DNA of 64,000 nt from Ruegeria aquimaris (GTDB lineage Bacteria; Pseudomonadota; Alphaproteobacteria; Rhodobacterales; Rhodobacteraceae): positions 496,001 through 560,000 of the forward strand of contig NZ_JAOWLB010000001.1 of assembly GCF_025751555.1 (NCBI RefSeq). Direction: 5' to 3'. The translations under genes were made by a program, and so were the position numbers. Under the pieces are notes generated by a model. That model was not told the origin of the DNA, ran no database searches, and worked only from the letters and a program-made list of their open reading frames with translations. Positions 26,290 through 34,668 of the stretch are shown one piece after another. Numbering within the stretch: the first letter of the stretch is position 1; every line of letters starts with the position of its first letter.

Positions 26290-27708
26290 TCACTTCTTGC
26301 CGAGGGCTTCCAGAACACGGTCCAGATCGCGGCTTTGCTTCGAGATCGCAGACGGCGCGCTCTTGACCAGATTGTAATAGAGCGTCGGATCATAGATCTG
26401 CACTGCCAGCCCCAGTCGCTCCGCCGTCAACAAGCCCTGCGCCACCAGCAATTGATAGGCCGCCAGAGAACGCTCGGTGCGCGCTGAAACCTCGGACAGT
26501 TTCGCATCCAGCAGATCCTGTTCAGCGGTCAGCACATCCAATGTGGTTCGCGCACCCAGGGTTGCCTCTTCGCGGATACCGTCAAAGGCGACCTGCGCGG
26601 CGCGGACCCGCTCGTTTGATGCGTTCAGGCTGGCGTTGGCGGTCTGGAACCGCACATAGGCATCGCTGACATCCTGTGTCACATCCCGCTGCACATTCAG
26701 CAGATTGGCCCGCGACGCGTCCCTTTGCGCCATTGCCCGGCGGATCTGCGACGCCAGGCGCCCCCCGGCGTAAACCGGCTGCGAATAGATGATGCGCGCC
26801 GCCGCCGTATCAGAGAAATCGGTGCCGCCAAAATCGTCGGTAAAGCCGATTTCGGCATTGAACCGCACCGTCGGTCCCAGCGCTGCGCGCTGCCGGTCGA
26901 CAGCCAGATCCAATGCGCGCACCTGATGCTGTGCCGACAGGAGCGACGGATGGTTGCGCAGCGCCAAGGCCGCGGCGTCGTCCTCGGACCTCGGCAGGCC
27001 AGGAAGCGACGGTTGCCCGGTGGTGCGGCCCGGATGATGCCCGACCGCGTTGATGTATTCGGCATGCGCCGTCGTCAGTGCCCCGTTGGCATCGGCCAGG
27101 TTTGCCCGCGCATTGGCCAGTCGGGATTCGGACAGGGCAACGTCGGTCCGGGTGACTTCTCCCACCTCGAACCGGTCTTGCGAGGCGCGAAGCTCCTCGC
27201 CCAGCAGGTTCACGTTGTTCTGGCGGATCGAAACGGTCTCTTCCTGCAACAGCACGTTCAGATACGCGGTCACCGCGCGAAACAGCACCTGCTGCTCGAC
27301 CTGGAGCAAAGCCTGCCGTGTCGACAGCACCGTTTCCTGCGCGGCATGTTTCCCCAGGACCGAAGCGCCGCCATCGTAAATGAGTTGCGTCAGTTCGAGA
27401 CCGGTAAAGAACGTGTCGGGATGGCTTGTCGACGAGACAAGGGCATTGCCGGCCTTGGTGTAGTTGCTCTGAACCCGCGCCGTCCAATCAATGATCGGGC
27501 GCAGCGTCGACAGGGCAATGGCAACATCTTCGTCCGCGGCACGCAGCAAGGCGCGGTTCTGTTCCAAGAGCCCGCTCGTGTTATAGGCGCCGATCAGGGC
27601 ATCCGCGATGTTATCCGCCGCAGCGGCCCGCGGACCCAAGGCCAGCACAGCGACGCCCGCAGCCAACGCGGCCACTCTCGCCACGCGCCCCGACACCAAT
27701 CTCAGCAT
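26290..27708 (-). CDS. tolC: TolC family outer-membrane channel protein
   Basis: A 472-residue outer-membrane efflux protein with a Sec signal (VAALAAGVAVLALGPRAAAA). It has two repeats typical of TolC: NRALLRAADEDVAIALSTLRP in the first, and RAARIIYSQPVYAGGRLASQI with long helices in the second. It forms the trimeric exit duct for type I secretion or RND pumps; possible clients in this window are the RTX protein at 51.9 kb and the RND pump at 59.9 kb, which is inference. The ATG at 27708 follows AGGGAGACAGGG; the upstream in-frame extension lacks signal character. Confidence 0.88.
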   Translation of the reverse strand: MLRLVSGRVARVAALAAGVAVLALGPRAAAADNIADALIGAYNTSGLLEQNRALLRAADEDVAIALSTLRPIIDWTARVQSNYTKAGNALVSSTSHPDTFFTGLELTQLIYDGGASVLGKHAAQETVLSTRQALLQVEQQVLFRAVTAYLNVLLQEETVSIRQNNVNLLGEELRASQDRFEVGEVTRTDVALSESRLANARANLADANGALTTAHAEYINAVGHHPGRTTGQPSLPGLPRSEDDAAALALRNHPSLLSAQHQVRALDLAVDRQRAALGPTVRFNAEIGFTDDFGGTDFSDTAAARIIYSQPVYAGGRLASQIRRAMAQRDASRANLLNVQRDVTQDVSDAYVRFQTANASLNASNERVRAAQVAFDGIREEATLGARTTLDVLTAEQDLLDAKLSEVSARTERSLAAYQLLVAQGLLTAERLGLAVQIYDPTLYYNLVKSAPSAISKQSRDLDRVLEALGKK

Positions 27709-27801
27709 TGCCCTGTCTCCCTCAATATTCCGTTTCCGCCTGGCCCGAGAATGACCGTGTCCGGAGAAAAGGCAAGGACACACGTCACCTCAGGCACAGA
27801 A

Positions 27802-28455
27802 CTAAAGTGCAAATACCGGCGCCCGTTCAAAACCGGGCAGCACCGGTGCGGTGGCATTGAAGACAAGCCGCCAGGACACCTGATTGCCTGCCTTGCGGCC
27901 CAGGCGGACCACGCCCACGGCGCCCTCGGTGAACACCGCCACAATACGACCGCCATCCTTGAGCTGGTCGAGCAGCGCCTGCGGTATGATGTCCACCCCG
28001 CCCTGGATCAGGATCACGTCATAGGGTCCATGCTCTGCCGCGCCCTCCGCCAGGGGACCGGTGTGAACAATCGCATTATCCGCGCCCGCATCCATCAGCA
28101 GCGTCTGCGCCTCCTCCGCCATGGCGCCTTCTTCTTCAACCGCAACGACCAACTCGGCCATGCGCGCCGCAACCGCCGCAGAATATCCCATCCCGGACCC
28201 GATATCGAGCACCACCTCCGTGCGCCCGATATTCGCCGCATCCAGCATCTTGGCCAGCGTGCGGGGCTCAAGCTGATACCGCCCCTCGCCGAGATCGACC
28301 ATCACATCCGCATAAGCGGCTTCGCGCTGCGCATCCGGCACAAAGTTTTCCCGTGGAACCGTCAGCATCGCCTGAATGATCGGAAACTTGGTGACATCCG
28401 ATGGGCGGACCTGGGTATCAACCATCATGCGGCGGCGATCGGCGAATTCGGTCAT
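27802..28455 (-). CDS. pcm: Protein-L-isoaspartate O-methyltransferase family protein
   Basis: A 217-residue SAM-dependent methyltransferase of the PCMT family that repairs isoaspartyl residues. VPRENFVPDAQREAAYAD precedes the SAM motif VLDIGSGMGYSAAVAARM, followed by VVAVEEEGAMA and VILIQGGVD. The catalytic-site motif is a diverged form (ELGEGR-type DLGEGRYQL), common in the alphaproteobacterial pcm located next to tolC. The ATG at 28455 is chosen because the open frame upstream runs toward the tRNA and is not family-like. Confidence 0.82.
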   Translation of the reverse strand: MTEFADRRRMMVDTQVRPSDVTKFPIIQAMLTVPRENFVPDAQREAAYADVMVDLGEGRYQLEPRTLAKMLDAANIGRTEVVLDIGSGMGYSAAVAARMAELVVAVEEEGAMAEEAQTLLMDAGADNAIVHTGPLAEGAAEHGPYDVILIQGGVDIIPQALLDQLKDGGRIVAVFTEGAVGVVRLGRKAGNQVSWRLVFNATAPVLPGFERAPVFAL

Positions 28456-28661
28456 TTTGCAGCTCACTAGCAGATTACTTACCCGGCTTTTGCCACAATG
28501 GCAGGCCAGCGGCAACGTCCCATTGCCCAAAAGCCCGCGGCACCGCAGCGCGGTCCATCTGTGAATTTGACACGGATTTTGTGATTGCCATCTGGACGAC
28601 GATCCGGAAAGCTGGTAGAACCCGCCCCACACCACAGCAAGTAATTGATTTTACTTGGAAA

Positions 28662-28735
28662 GGCGAGTTGGCGGAGTGGTGACGCAGCGGATTGCAAATC
28701 CGTGTACACCGGTTCGATTCCGGTACTCGCCTCCA
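28662..28735 (+). tRNA. tRNA-Cys (GCA)
   Basis: The acceptor stem GGCGAGT pairs with ACTCGCC, the anticodon loop reads ATTGCAAA with anticodon GCA, the T arm is CCGG-TTCGATT-CCGG, and CCA is encoded at 28733-28735. Length is 74 nt. It sits immediately before the sulfur-oxidation locus. Confidence 0.95.
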
Positions 28736-29048
28736 CACAATATCAACGACTTAGACGCTGCCACTCGGACACATCCGTTTCTCGCTTTAGCAGTTACTGG
28801 TAGTCAGTTGTACCCATGTCCAGTATGCCGGAACAACACGGCATCCGCCCAGTAGCGAGTCTTGCCCGAAGACAGAGTGACGACGGCCCGAATGCGCCTG
28901 CGTTTGGCAGAGCTTTCTGGGCAGGGGTCCGAGCCATAGAAGCCTACAGTTTGTACCGAGCGGAAAACCCCTCCGCTTGCACTAAAATATATACATTCAG
29001 CTATCTGAATGATACTCTGTGTCTGGCAGCGGGATTAGGGAGGATCGC
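28736..29048. other. Gap between tRNA-Cys and dsrE2
   Basis: No recognisable gene. A stop-free stretch of about 50 codons on the minus strand (ending at 28804) reads SVQTVGFYGSDPCPESS and later SGKTRYWADAVLF; I cannot place it in a family and it may be a gene remnant. The last 60 bases before dsrE2 are AT-rich (AAAATATATACATTC) and are a probable promoter region for dsrE2-tusA. Confidence 0.4.
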
Positions 29049-29552
29049 ATGCTCGACACACAAAACCTGGACAATGCGAAGAGCATGTCAATCATCGTTA
29101 CCAAGGGATCGCTGGACTGGGCCTATCCTCCGTTCATCCTGGGCACGACCGCAGCGGCGATGGATGTCGAGGTCACCATGTTCTTTACTTTCTACGGCCT
29201 GACCCTGCTGAAAAAGGATCTTAACCTGAAGTTCACCACTCTGGGCAACCCGGCGATGGAAATGCCGATGATGGGAATGCACATGCCGATGCCGAACATG
29301 ATGGGCATGGTGCCCGGTGTGGGGGCTGCGGCCGGCAAGATGATGAAGAACCTGATCAAGAAGAAAGGCGTCGCCTCGATCGAGGAACTGCGCGAGGCAG
29401 CGATCGAATCCGAGGTCAAGATGATCGGCTGCCAGATGACGCTCGACCTGTTCGAGTATGACCGCAAGGACATGATCGACGAAATGGAGATCGGCGGCGC
29501 GGCGACCTACATGGAAAAGGCCCTTCGCTCGGACATCAACCTGTTCATCTGA
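29049..29552 (+). CDS. dsrE2: DsrE2-like sulfur-trafficking protein
   Basis: A 167-residue member of the DsrE/DsrF-like family. VTKGSLDWAYPPFILGTTAAAM and TMFFTFYGLTLLKKDL form the alpha/beta core. A Met-rich loop (PAMEMPMMGMHMPMPNMMGM, residues ~75-94) follows, and MIGCQMTLDLF carries the conserved reactive Cys. DsrE2 proteins accept sulfur from, or pass it to, TusA in sulfur oxidisers. The ATG at 29049 has AGGGAGGA upstream. The gene is 31 bp from tusA in the same orientation and faces the 3' end of the dsr operon. Confidence 0.85.
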   Translation: MLDTQNLDNAKSMSIIVTKGSLDWAYPPFILGTTAAAMDVEVTMFFTFYGLTLLKKDLNLKFTTLGNPAMEMPMMGMHMPMPNMMGMVPGVGAAAGKMMKNLIKKKGVASIEELREAAIESEVKMIGCQMTLDLFEYDRKDMIDEMEIGGAATYMEKALRSDINLFI

Positions 29553-29583
29553 CAAGACTGCACTTCAAATGGGAGGAAATCAT

Positions 29584-29808
29584 TTGGCAGACCAGACACT
29601 TAACGCCGAGGGGCTGAACTGCCCCCTGCCGATCATCAAGGCAAAGAAGGCCCTGAAAGGCATGAGCGCCGGACAGATCCTGGAAGTGCGCGCGACCGAT
29701 CCGGGATCGGTTGCCGATTTTGCGGCCTTCTGCAAGCAGACCGGCAACGAGCTGATGAGTTCCAGCAGCGAAGGCGACATCTATCGCTTCGAGATCAAGC
29801 GCGCCTGA
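29584..29808 (+). CDS. tusA: Sulfurtransferase TusA
   Basis: A 74-residue TusA with the invariant N-terminal motif EGLNCPLPIIKAKKALK, where Cys carries persulfide sulfur, and the C-terminal TDPGSVADF. It delivers sulfur to DsrEFH/DsrC in sulfur-oxidising bacteria. The TTG at 29584 is favoured: GGGAGG at 29571-29576 is seven bases upstream. The ATG at 29569 would place the ribosome site inside the gene. A strong terminator follows. Confidence 0.9.
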   Translation: MADQTLNAEGLNCPLPIIKAKKALKGMSAGQILEVRATDPGSVADFAAFCKQTGNELMSSSSEGDIYRFEIKRA

Positions 29809-29819
29809 GCGCTTCGTAA

Positions 29820-31226
29820 TCAGGCCGAGCCCCGCGCCCATGGCGCGGGGTTTTGCGTCTGGCGGCAGGCTTCGACGAAGCCGAGAAACCGGCTGACCCA
29901 AGGGGCGGCGGACGCGTTGCGCAGGTGGATGAATCCGGCCGTCGTGTTCGCCTTGACCAGCCCGTCATGGGCGCCATCAATGCCCCGCCCGCGCAAGACA
30001 TGCCGCGCGAATGGGGCGGGCCCCAGGTTTTCCAGACTGGCATAATGAAACTCGTGTGCCTTCGTTTCTCCCTCACCCGCCGACCACAACGCATTGCGCG
30101 TGGCGGAGAACCGCACATATCCCCTGCCCTGCGGGCGCGCTTGCATGACGGCGTCGACGTCAAAGAACCCTACCATTGGCCTGCTTTCACCTTGCCAGTT
30201 GATGGACCGGCACAGGTACATCAGCCCGCCGCATTCCGCATAAGCGGGCAAGCCACGCTCCAGTGCCGATCTGACCGCGTTGCGCATCGAGACATTCGCC
30301 GAAAGCCCGGACATCTGCGTTTCCGGGAAACCACCGCCAAGGAAGAGACCATCGACATCCGGCAACTGGGCATCGCGCAGCATGTCGATGGCCACAAGCG
30401 TGGCCCCCTCTGCCTCGAACGCCTCAAGATCATCGGGATAGTAGAAACCAAACGCCGCATCGCGCGCGATCCCGATGCGCAGCCCCGGACCGGCGCGGCT
30501 ATGTGTTTTGGGTCCGCTCTCCGGGACCGACAGCTCCCGGGCCTCTCCAGCACATGCACAGATCCGGTTCAGATCGACCGAGCTGGCCACGATCCGCGCG
30601 GCGCTTTCCAGGAATGCCTCTACGCCCGGGCATTCCGCTGGGGTTGTCAGGCCCAGATGACGTTCCGAGATATCCAGTTCCGGCGTTTCCCGGATCGCCC
30701 CCAGCACGTCCAGATCGGTATAGTCCTCGATGGCCTGCCGCAACTTGCGCTCATGCCGGGTGCCGCCGGTCCGGTTCAGGATGACACCGGCGATTTGCAG
30801 GTCAGGATCGAAATGGACATAACCCTGCAACAAGGGGGCGATGCCCCGGGTCATTCCCCGTGCGTCTATGACCAGCACGACCGGCGCCCCCAGCAGATGC
30901 GCGAGCGCCGCGTTGCAGTCCTGCCCCCCCGGGTCCAGCCCGTCGAACAGCCCCTTGTTGGCCTCGATCAGCCCCAGGTCGCTGCCCGCCGATTTCCGGG
31001 CGAAGAGCCGCAGGATCTCGGCCCGGGACATGGTGTTGAAATCAAGGTTGTAGGCCGCGCGCCCCGCCGCGCGCGACAGCCACATCGGGTCGATATAGTC
31101 GGGCCCCTTCTTGAACACCGAAACCGTCTGGCCACGCAGCGACAACGCCGCAGCCAGCCCCGAGGACACAACCGACTTGCCCGACGACTTGTGTGCCGCC
31201 GAGATCATGAGGCGGGGCACACTCAT
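29820..31226 (-). CDS. dsrN: DsrN, cobyrinate a,c-diamide synthase-like siroheme amidase
   Basis: A 468-residue CobB/CbiA-like glutamine-dependent amidase. ISAAHKSSGKSVVSSGLAAA is the P-loop and FKKGPDYIDPMWLSRAAGR the substrate loop. The C-terminal amidotransferase domain has GLFLGGGFPE and YAECGGLMYL with the nucleophile Cys. In sulfur oxidisers DsrN is proposed to amidate siroheme to siro(haem)amide, the DsrAB prosthetic group. Position after dsrP supports DsrN over a true B12 enzyme. The ATG at 31226 overlaps the upstream stop (ATGA), and the C-terminal codons contain the opposing tusA terminator. Confidence 0.85.
   Translation of the reverse strand: MSVPRLMISAAHKSSGKSVVSSGLAAALSLRGQTVSVFKKGPDYIDPMWLSRAAGRAAYNLDFNTMSRAEILRLFARKSAGSDLGLIEANKGLFDGLDPGGQDCNAALAHLLGAPVVLVIDARGMTRGIAPLLQGYVHFDPDLQIAGVILNRTGGTRHERKLRQAIEDYTDLDVLGAIRETPELDISERHLGLTTPAECPGVEAFLESAARIVASSVDLNRICACAGEARELSVPESGPKTHSRAGPGLRIGIARDAAFGFYYPDDLEAFEAEGATLVAIDMLRDAQLPDVDGLFLGGGFPETQMSGLSANVSMRNAVRSALERGLPAYAECGGLMYLCRSINWQGESRPMVGFFDVDAVMQARPQGRGYVRFSATRNALWSAGEGETKAHEFHYASLENLGPAPFARHVLRGRGIDGAHDGLVKANTTAGFIHLRNASAAPWVSRFLGFVEACRQTQNPAPWARGSA
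29830..29856 (+). terminator. Terminator of dsrE2-tusA, lying inside the dsrN 3' end
   Basis: A perfect 9-bp stem CCCCGCGCC / GGCGCGGGG with loop CAT, followed by TTTT at 29851-29854, 21 bases after the tusA stop. The same bases encode the last residues of dsrN on the other strand. Confidence 0.8.
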
Positions 31227-32242
31227 CGCCGCACCCCCAGGAATGCCCGGTCCCGGGCCTGCCACATCCGGGTGGCGGCGTCTTCGGCCTCGGCCATCGA
31301 CCCGGCTCGGCCCATAGTGCGCAACGCCACCGCCAGCGTGCCGGTGATCGACGCCTCGGCATAAGCGTCCGTCTCCTCGCCGCGCCAGACGGCCAACAGG
31401 CGCTCCGGCTCCATTTGCGCGTCAGCGGGCTGATGCGCATCGTCCAAGAGCGCGGGCCAGGTTTCGACACTCGGTTCGTCCGCCCCATGCGTGGTCCAGA
31501 CCTGCGTCGGCTTGTTCGGCCGCCGCTCGATCTCGCCCCCCTCGCCCCGGAACACCGCCGCATTCGGCTGGCCCAGAACCCGGGCCGCGCCCGAATGAAT
31601 ATCCATGAAACCGCGATGGAAAATCCCCTGCATCATCACCGGCGCGTTGAACGGGTTGATCATCCGGGCAAAGGAATGCACCGGCGAGCGCAGCCCGAAG
31701 ACCGGGCGCAGTTCGATCAGGTGGCGCAGGACGGGGCTCATCACCTCAAGCGGGATATAGGTGAAGCCGCGCGTCTCGACCTGGGTCGCGGCCTCGCTCA
31801 GGCTGGAGGCCACCGGCATGCCCAGCAACTCGATCACCCCGCGCGTATAGACCCGGCCGGGTGTATGCCCCTCGGTTCCGTGCATCACCACGCGGGTGCC
31901 CTGACTGACCAGCGTCATGACCGACAGCACGAACCACGGCAACTGGATGCGCTTGCCCGCGTAAGAGGACCAGTCGAGATCGATCCGGGGAATACTGTCC
32001 GGCAGGTCCAGCCGCTCGCGCGCCGCCTTGGCAAAACCGGCGATTTCCTCGGGCGCTTCTTCCTTCAGCCGCAACAGCATCAGAAACGCCCCGATCTGCT
32101 CGGGCAAGACCTGCTGATCCAGGATCATCCGCATGGCATCCAGCGCCTCGTCATAGGTCAGATGCCGTTGCTTGGTCTTGCCCCGGCCCAGAATGGCGAC
32201 GAACCGGGAAAACGGATGTGGCGTCATCGGGTCCAGCAACAT
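31223..32242 (-). CDS. TrpD2-like (anthranilate phosphoribosyltransferase-related) protein
   Basis: A 339-residue protein with the glycosyltransferase family 3 / phosphorylase fold: helical N-terminal domain (TYDEALDAMRMILDQQVLPEQIGAFLMLLRLK), then LSVMTLVSQGTRVVMHGTEG and FARMINPFNAP. The usual TrpD PRPP motif GTGGD is absent, so it fits the TrpD2/YbiB group, reported to bind nucleic acid, not tryptophan synthesis. It lies between dsrP (4-bp gap) and dsrN (ATGA overlap), so it is an integral operon member. A role in siroheme or RNA biology here is unknown. Confidence 0.78.
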   Translation of the reverse strand: MLLDPMTPHPFSRFVAILGRGKTKQRHLTYDEALDAMRMILDQQVLPEQIGAFLMLLRLKEEAPEEIAGFAKAARERLDLPDSIPRIDLDWSSYAGKRIQLPWFVLSVMTLVSQGTRVVMHGTEGHTPGRVYTRGVIELLGMPVASSLSEAATQVETRGFTYIPLEVMSPVLRHLIELRPVFGLRSPVHSFARMINPFNAPVMMQGIFHRGFMDIHSGAARVLGQPNAAVFRGEGGEIERRPNKPTQVWTTHGADEPSVETWPALLDDAHQPADAQMEPERLLAVWRGEETDAYAEASITGTLAVALRTMGRAGSMAEAEDAATRMWQARDRAFLGVRR

Positions 32243-32246
32243 GGCA

Positions 32247-33452
32247 TCAACCCTTGGTTACCGGGTTGCTATCGGACAGGTTCGAGGGCAGGACCCGCAG
32301 AACCTTGGCCCCCACCCCCGTTGCGACCAGCGCAAATGCCACGCCCCCCAGACCTAACAGGATTTCTGGCAGGCTGGGTGTGTAAGCCGCGATCGCGCCA
32401 TCGAAGAAGTCCGACGACACCGAATATCCGGGAAACAATTCCATTGGATAGACCTGTCCGCCGATGACGATGACATAGATCTGCGCAAGCCCCCCCAGGA
32501 TCACCAGCGCCGACACCAGTGTCGGCATGACCGGACGGCTCGCCTTGCCCGCATAGATCATCGCCAGCGGCACCAGCCCGCCCAGCAGCACCTGAACGCC
32601 CCAGAACAGCGTGGTATAAACCCCGCCATCCATCAGGATGAAGCGCTCGAACCCCTTGTGCTCCATCGCGTAAAGATTGGTCAGGTGCTGCACCGCCGTG
32701 AAATACAGAACCGCTGCGACAAAGAGGCCAAGCAACCGGATCATGCCACTCACACGTTCGGGTCCAAGAGCGCGCCCGCTGAGCGCGCACAGCGCCTGAA
32801 GCACCAGAACATAGACCGCCAGCCCCAGCGCAAAGGACATGGCGATGAACAGGGGCGCCATGATCGCCGCGTCATATCCCGGCCGCGCCACCAGCCAGCC
32901 AAAGATCGACCCGGTGCCGGTCGTCAGCGCCAGCCGCCAGACAAAGGCAAGAACGCCCGCCGGCTTGGTCCATTTCGGGTGCACGGTCCGGTCCATCTGA
33001 ACCCAGAGATAGACCGCCACCACAGCGATGAACCCCGAATAAAGCAGGATATTCCAGGTAAAGATCGAGCTGAAATTGAAATGCGTGAGCTGCACCAACA
33101 GCCGGTCCGGTCGCCCAAGATCCAGCACCAGAACCAGCAATCCCCCCGCCAGAAGCGAGATCGCCAGAATGCCGGAAAGCCGCGACAAGGGCTTGTAGGC
33201 CACCTTGTCGAACACACTCGCCATCGACGCCACGTTCAGCGCCCCCGAGGCGGCTACGATCAGGAAAATGGCAAAGACATGCGGCATCCCCCAGACCACC
33301 TGATTGGTCATGCCGGTCACCACATGCCCGTGATGCTCGACATAGAGAAACGACGCCAGCCCCGCGACCAGAAAGGCCGCCAGCAACAGGCCCGCGCCCC
33401 ACAGGGCGCCTGTGGCGGGAACCTCTCTGTAAAGCGTCCGATCAATCGCCAT
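32247..33452 (-). CDS. dsrP: DsrP, NrfD-type membrane subunit
   Basis: A 401-residue integral membrane protein with about ten helices, of the NrfD/PsrC family that exchanges electrons and protons with the quinone pool. The N-terminal YVEHHGHVVTGMTNQVVWGM and LDLGRPDRLLV segments are characteristic. In the DsrMKJOP complex it pairs with the periplasmic ferredoxin DsrO. It begins 3 bp after dsrO and has standard length. Confidence 0.9.
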   Translation of the reverse strand: MAIDRTLYREVPATGALWGAGLLLAAFLVAGLASFLYVEHHGHVVTGMTNQVVWGMPHVFAIFLIVAASGALNVASMASVFDKVAYKPLSRLSGILAISLLAGGLLVLVLDLGRPDRLLVQLTHFNFSSIFTWNILLYSGFIAVVAVYLWVQMDRTVHPKWTKPAGVLAFVWRLALTTGTGSIFGWLVARPGYDAAIMAPLFIAMSFALGLAVYVLVLQALCALSGRALGPERVSGMIRLLGLFVAAVLYFTAVQHLTNLYAMEHKGFERFILMDGGVYTTLFWGVQVLLGGLVPLAMIYAGKASRPVMPTLVSALVILGGLAQIYVIVIGGQVYPMELFPGYSVSSDFFDGAIAAYTPSLPEILLGLGGVAFALVATGVGAKVLRVLPSNLSDSNPVTKG

Positions 33453-33455
33453 GGC

Positions 33456-34196
33456 TCAGATCTCCCTGTACCGCACGCCCGGATTCAGATCGAGATCAGG
33501 GCGCAGGGCAACCGAGGGGTATTCGGCCAGGCGCCGCGATATCTCGCTTTCGGGGTCGAGCAGATCGCCGAATACCATGGCGCCGTGACCGGTGGCCTCG
33601 CAGGCCTCGACACAGGCGGGAATGCGCCCTTCATCGACGCGGTGCACGCACAGGGTGCAGCTTTCCACTGTTCCGATCCCGCGCGGGGCGTGGGTCTTCT
33701 GGTTGGTGACATGTTCATGCACGAACGAGCGCGCCTTGAACGGGCAGGCCATCATGCAATAGCGGCAGCCGATACAGATATGCTTGTCGACCAGCACGAT
33801 GCCGTCCTTGCGCTTGAACGAGGCGCCGGTCGGGCAGACATCGACGCAGGGCGGGCTTTCGCAATGCTGGCACATCACCGGCAGGCTGGTTTCCCGGCCG
33901 CTGCTCTTGTCCTTGAGCGTGACCTTGCGGATCCATTGCACATCGGTCTCGGCATTGCCGCTGCCCTTCCAGCCGTTCTCGTCCTGGCACGCGGTGATGC
34001 AGGCATTACAATCGGGCGCGCATTTCGACGCGTCGATCAACAGACCCCAGCGTTTGCCGGCATCGGCAGCAGCCTGCGCCTCGCTGCCGCCAAAGGCCAT
34101 CAGGGTCACGCCGGGGGCAAGCTGCATCGTGGCCAGGGCCGCACCACTGCGCAGGAAATCCCGACGCGAGACATCTTTCTTGGCACCGCAGCTCAT
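33456..34196 (-). CDS. dsrO: DsrO, periplasmic Fe-S protein with Tat signal
   Basis: A 246-residue ferredoxin-like subunit. The Tat signal SRRDFLRSGAALATMQLAPG is near residue 11. Four cysteine clusters are visible: CAPDCNACITAC, CQHCESPPCVDVCP, CIGCRYCMMACP and CTLCVHRVDEGRIPACVEAC, enough for four [4Fe-4S] centres. Translocated folded, it would transfer electrons between DsrJ and DsrP on the periplasmic side. The ATG at 34196 overlaps the dsrJ stop (ATGA). Confidence 0.92.
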   Translation of the reverse strand: MSCGAKKDVSRRDFLRSGAALATMQLAPGVTLMAFGGSEAQAAADAGKRWGLLIDASKCAPDCNACITACQDENGWKGSGNAETDVQWIRKVTLKDKSSGRETSLPVMCQHCESPPCVDVCPTGASFKRKDGIVLVDKHICIGCRYCMMACPFKARSFVHEHVTNQKTHAPRGIGTVESCTLCVHRVDEGRIPACVEACEATGHGAMVFGDLLDPESEISRRLAEYPSVALRPDLDLNPGVRYREI

Positions 34197-34666
34197 TGCC
34201 CCACCTCCCACGCCCCGAGATAGGCCACCAGCGCGCCCACATCCGCCCCAAGTGATGGGGATAGAACTCCGCCCAATGCCGCATGAGCCGGTGGTTCCTC
34301 GACCCCTTCGGGCGTCGAGCGATGACAGTCAAAGCAATCGACCCTGACCGCCACAAAATCGTGGCAAGACCGGCAGAAATGCCGTGCGTCCGCATAGGTC
34401 ACCGGCGTGCCGGTCTCGTCCTTGGCCGCATGGCACTCGAAACACCCGCCGAGCGAGGCGTTCTGATCCCGCTTACCCTCGTACATGGTCACGTCGCGAT
34501 CATGCCGCATCATGCTCATATGCCAGCGTCGCATGTAATCATTGCCTTCGGGATGCGCCTTGCCCGTCGCCTCGGGGATCACCGGGCCAAGACCGCCCTG
34601 CCCCTCGGCCCAGACCGCCGAGGCCAGCATCGCGATCAACCCGGCAATCAGCAGCGACGCGCGCAT
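34193..34666 (-). CDS. dsrJ: DsrJ, triheme c-type cytochrome
   Basis: A 157-residue periplasmic cytochrome. The signal peptide MRASLLIAGLIAMLASAVWA is followed by exactly three CXXCH sites: CFECH, CRSCH and CFDCH. DsrJ of other sulfur oxidisers binds three haems, one with unusual His/Met or His/Cys ligation. It is part of the DsrMKJOP membrane complex. The ATG at 34666 gives the signal peptide and lies 2 bp after the dsrL stop. Confidence 0.92.
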   Translation of the reverse strand: MRASLLIAGLIAMLASAVWAEGQGGLGPVIPEATGKAHPEGNDYMRRWHMSMMRHDRDVTMYEGKRDQNASLGGCFECHAAKDETGTPVTYADARHFCRSCHDFVAVRVDCFDCHRSTPEGVEEPPAHAALGGVLSPSLGADVGALVAYLGAWEVGQ

Positions 34667-34668
34667 TC

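Noticed and set aside
28736-29048. Possible integrase or transposase remnant after the tRNA-Cys
   Set aside because: Both strands were read; a short stop-free stretch exists but shows no recombinase motifs, so no mobile element is claimed.
29820-31226. B12-pathway cobyrinate diamide synthase (CobB) as identity of the gene next to the TrpD2-like gene
   Set aside because: Sequence alone would allow CobB, but position in the dsr operon fits DsrN better; the true B12 gene cobQ is elsewhere in the window.
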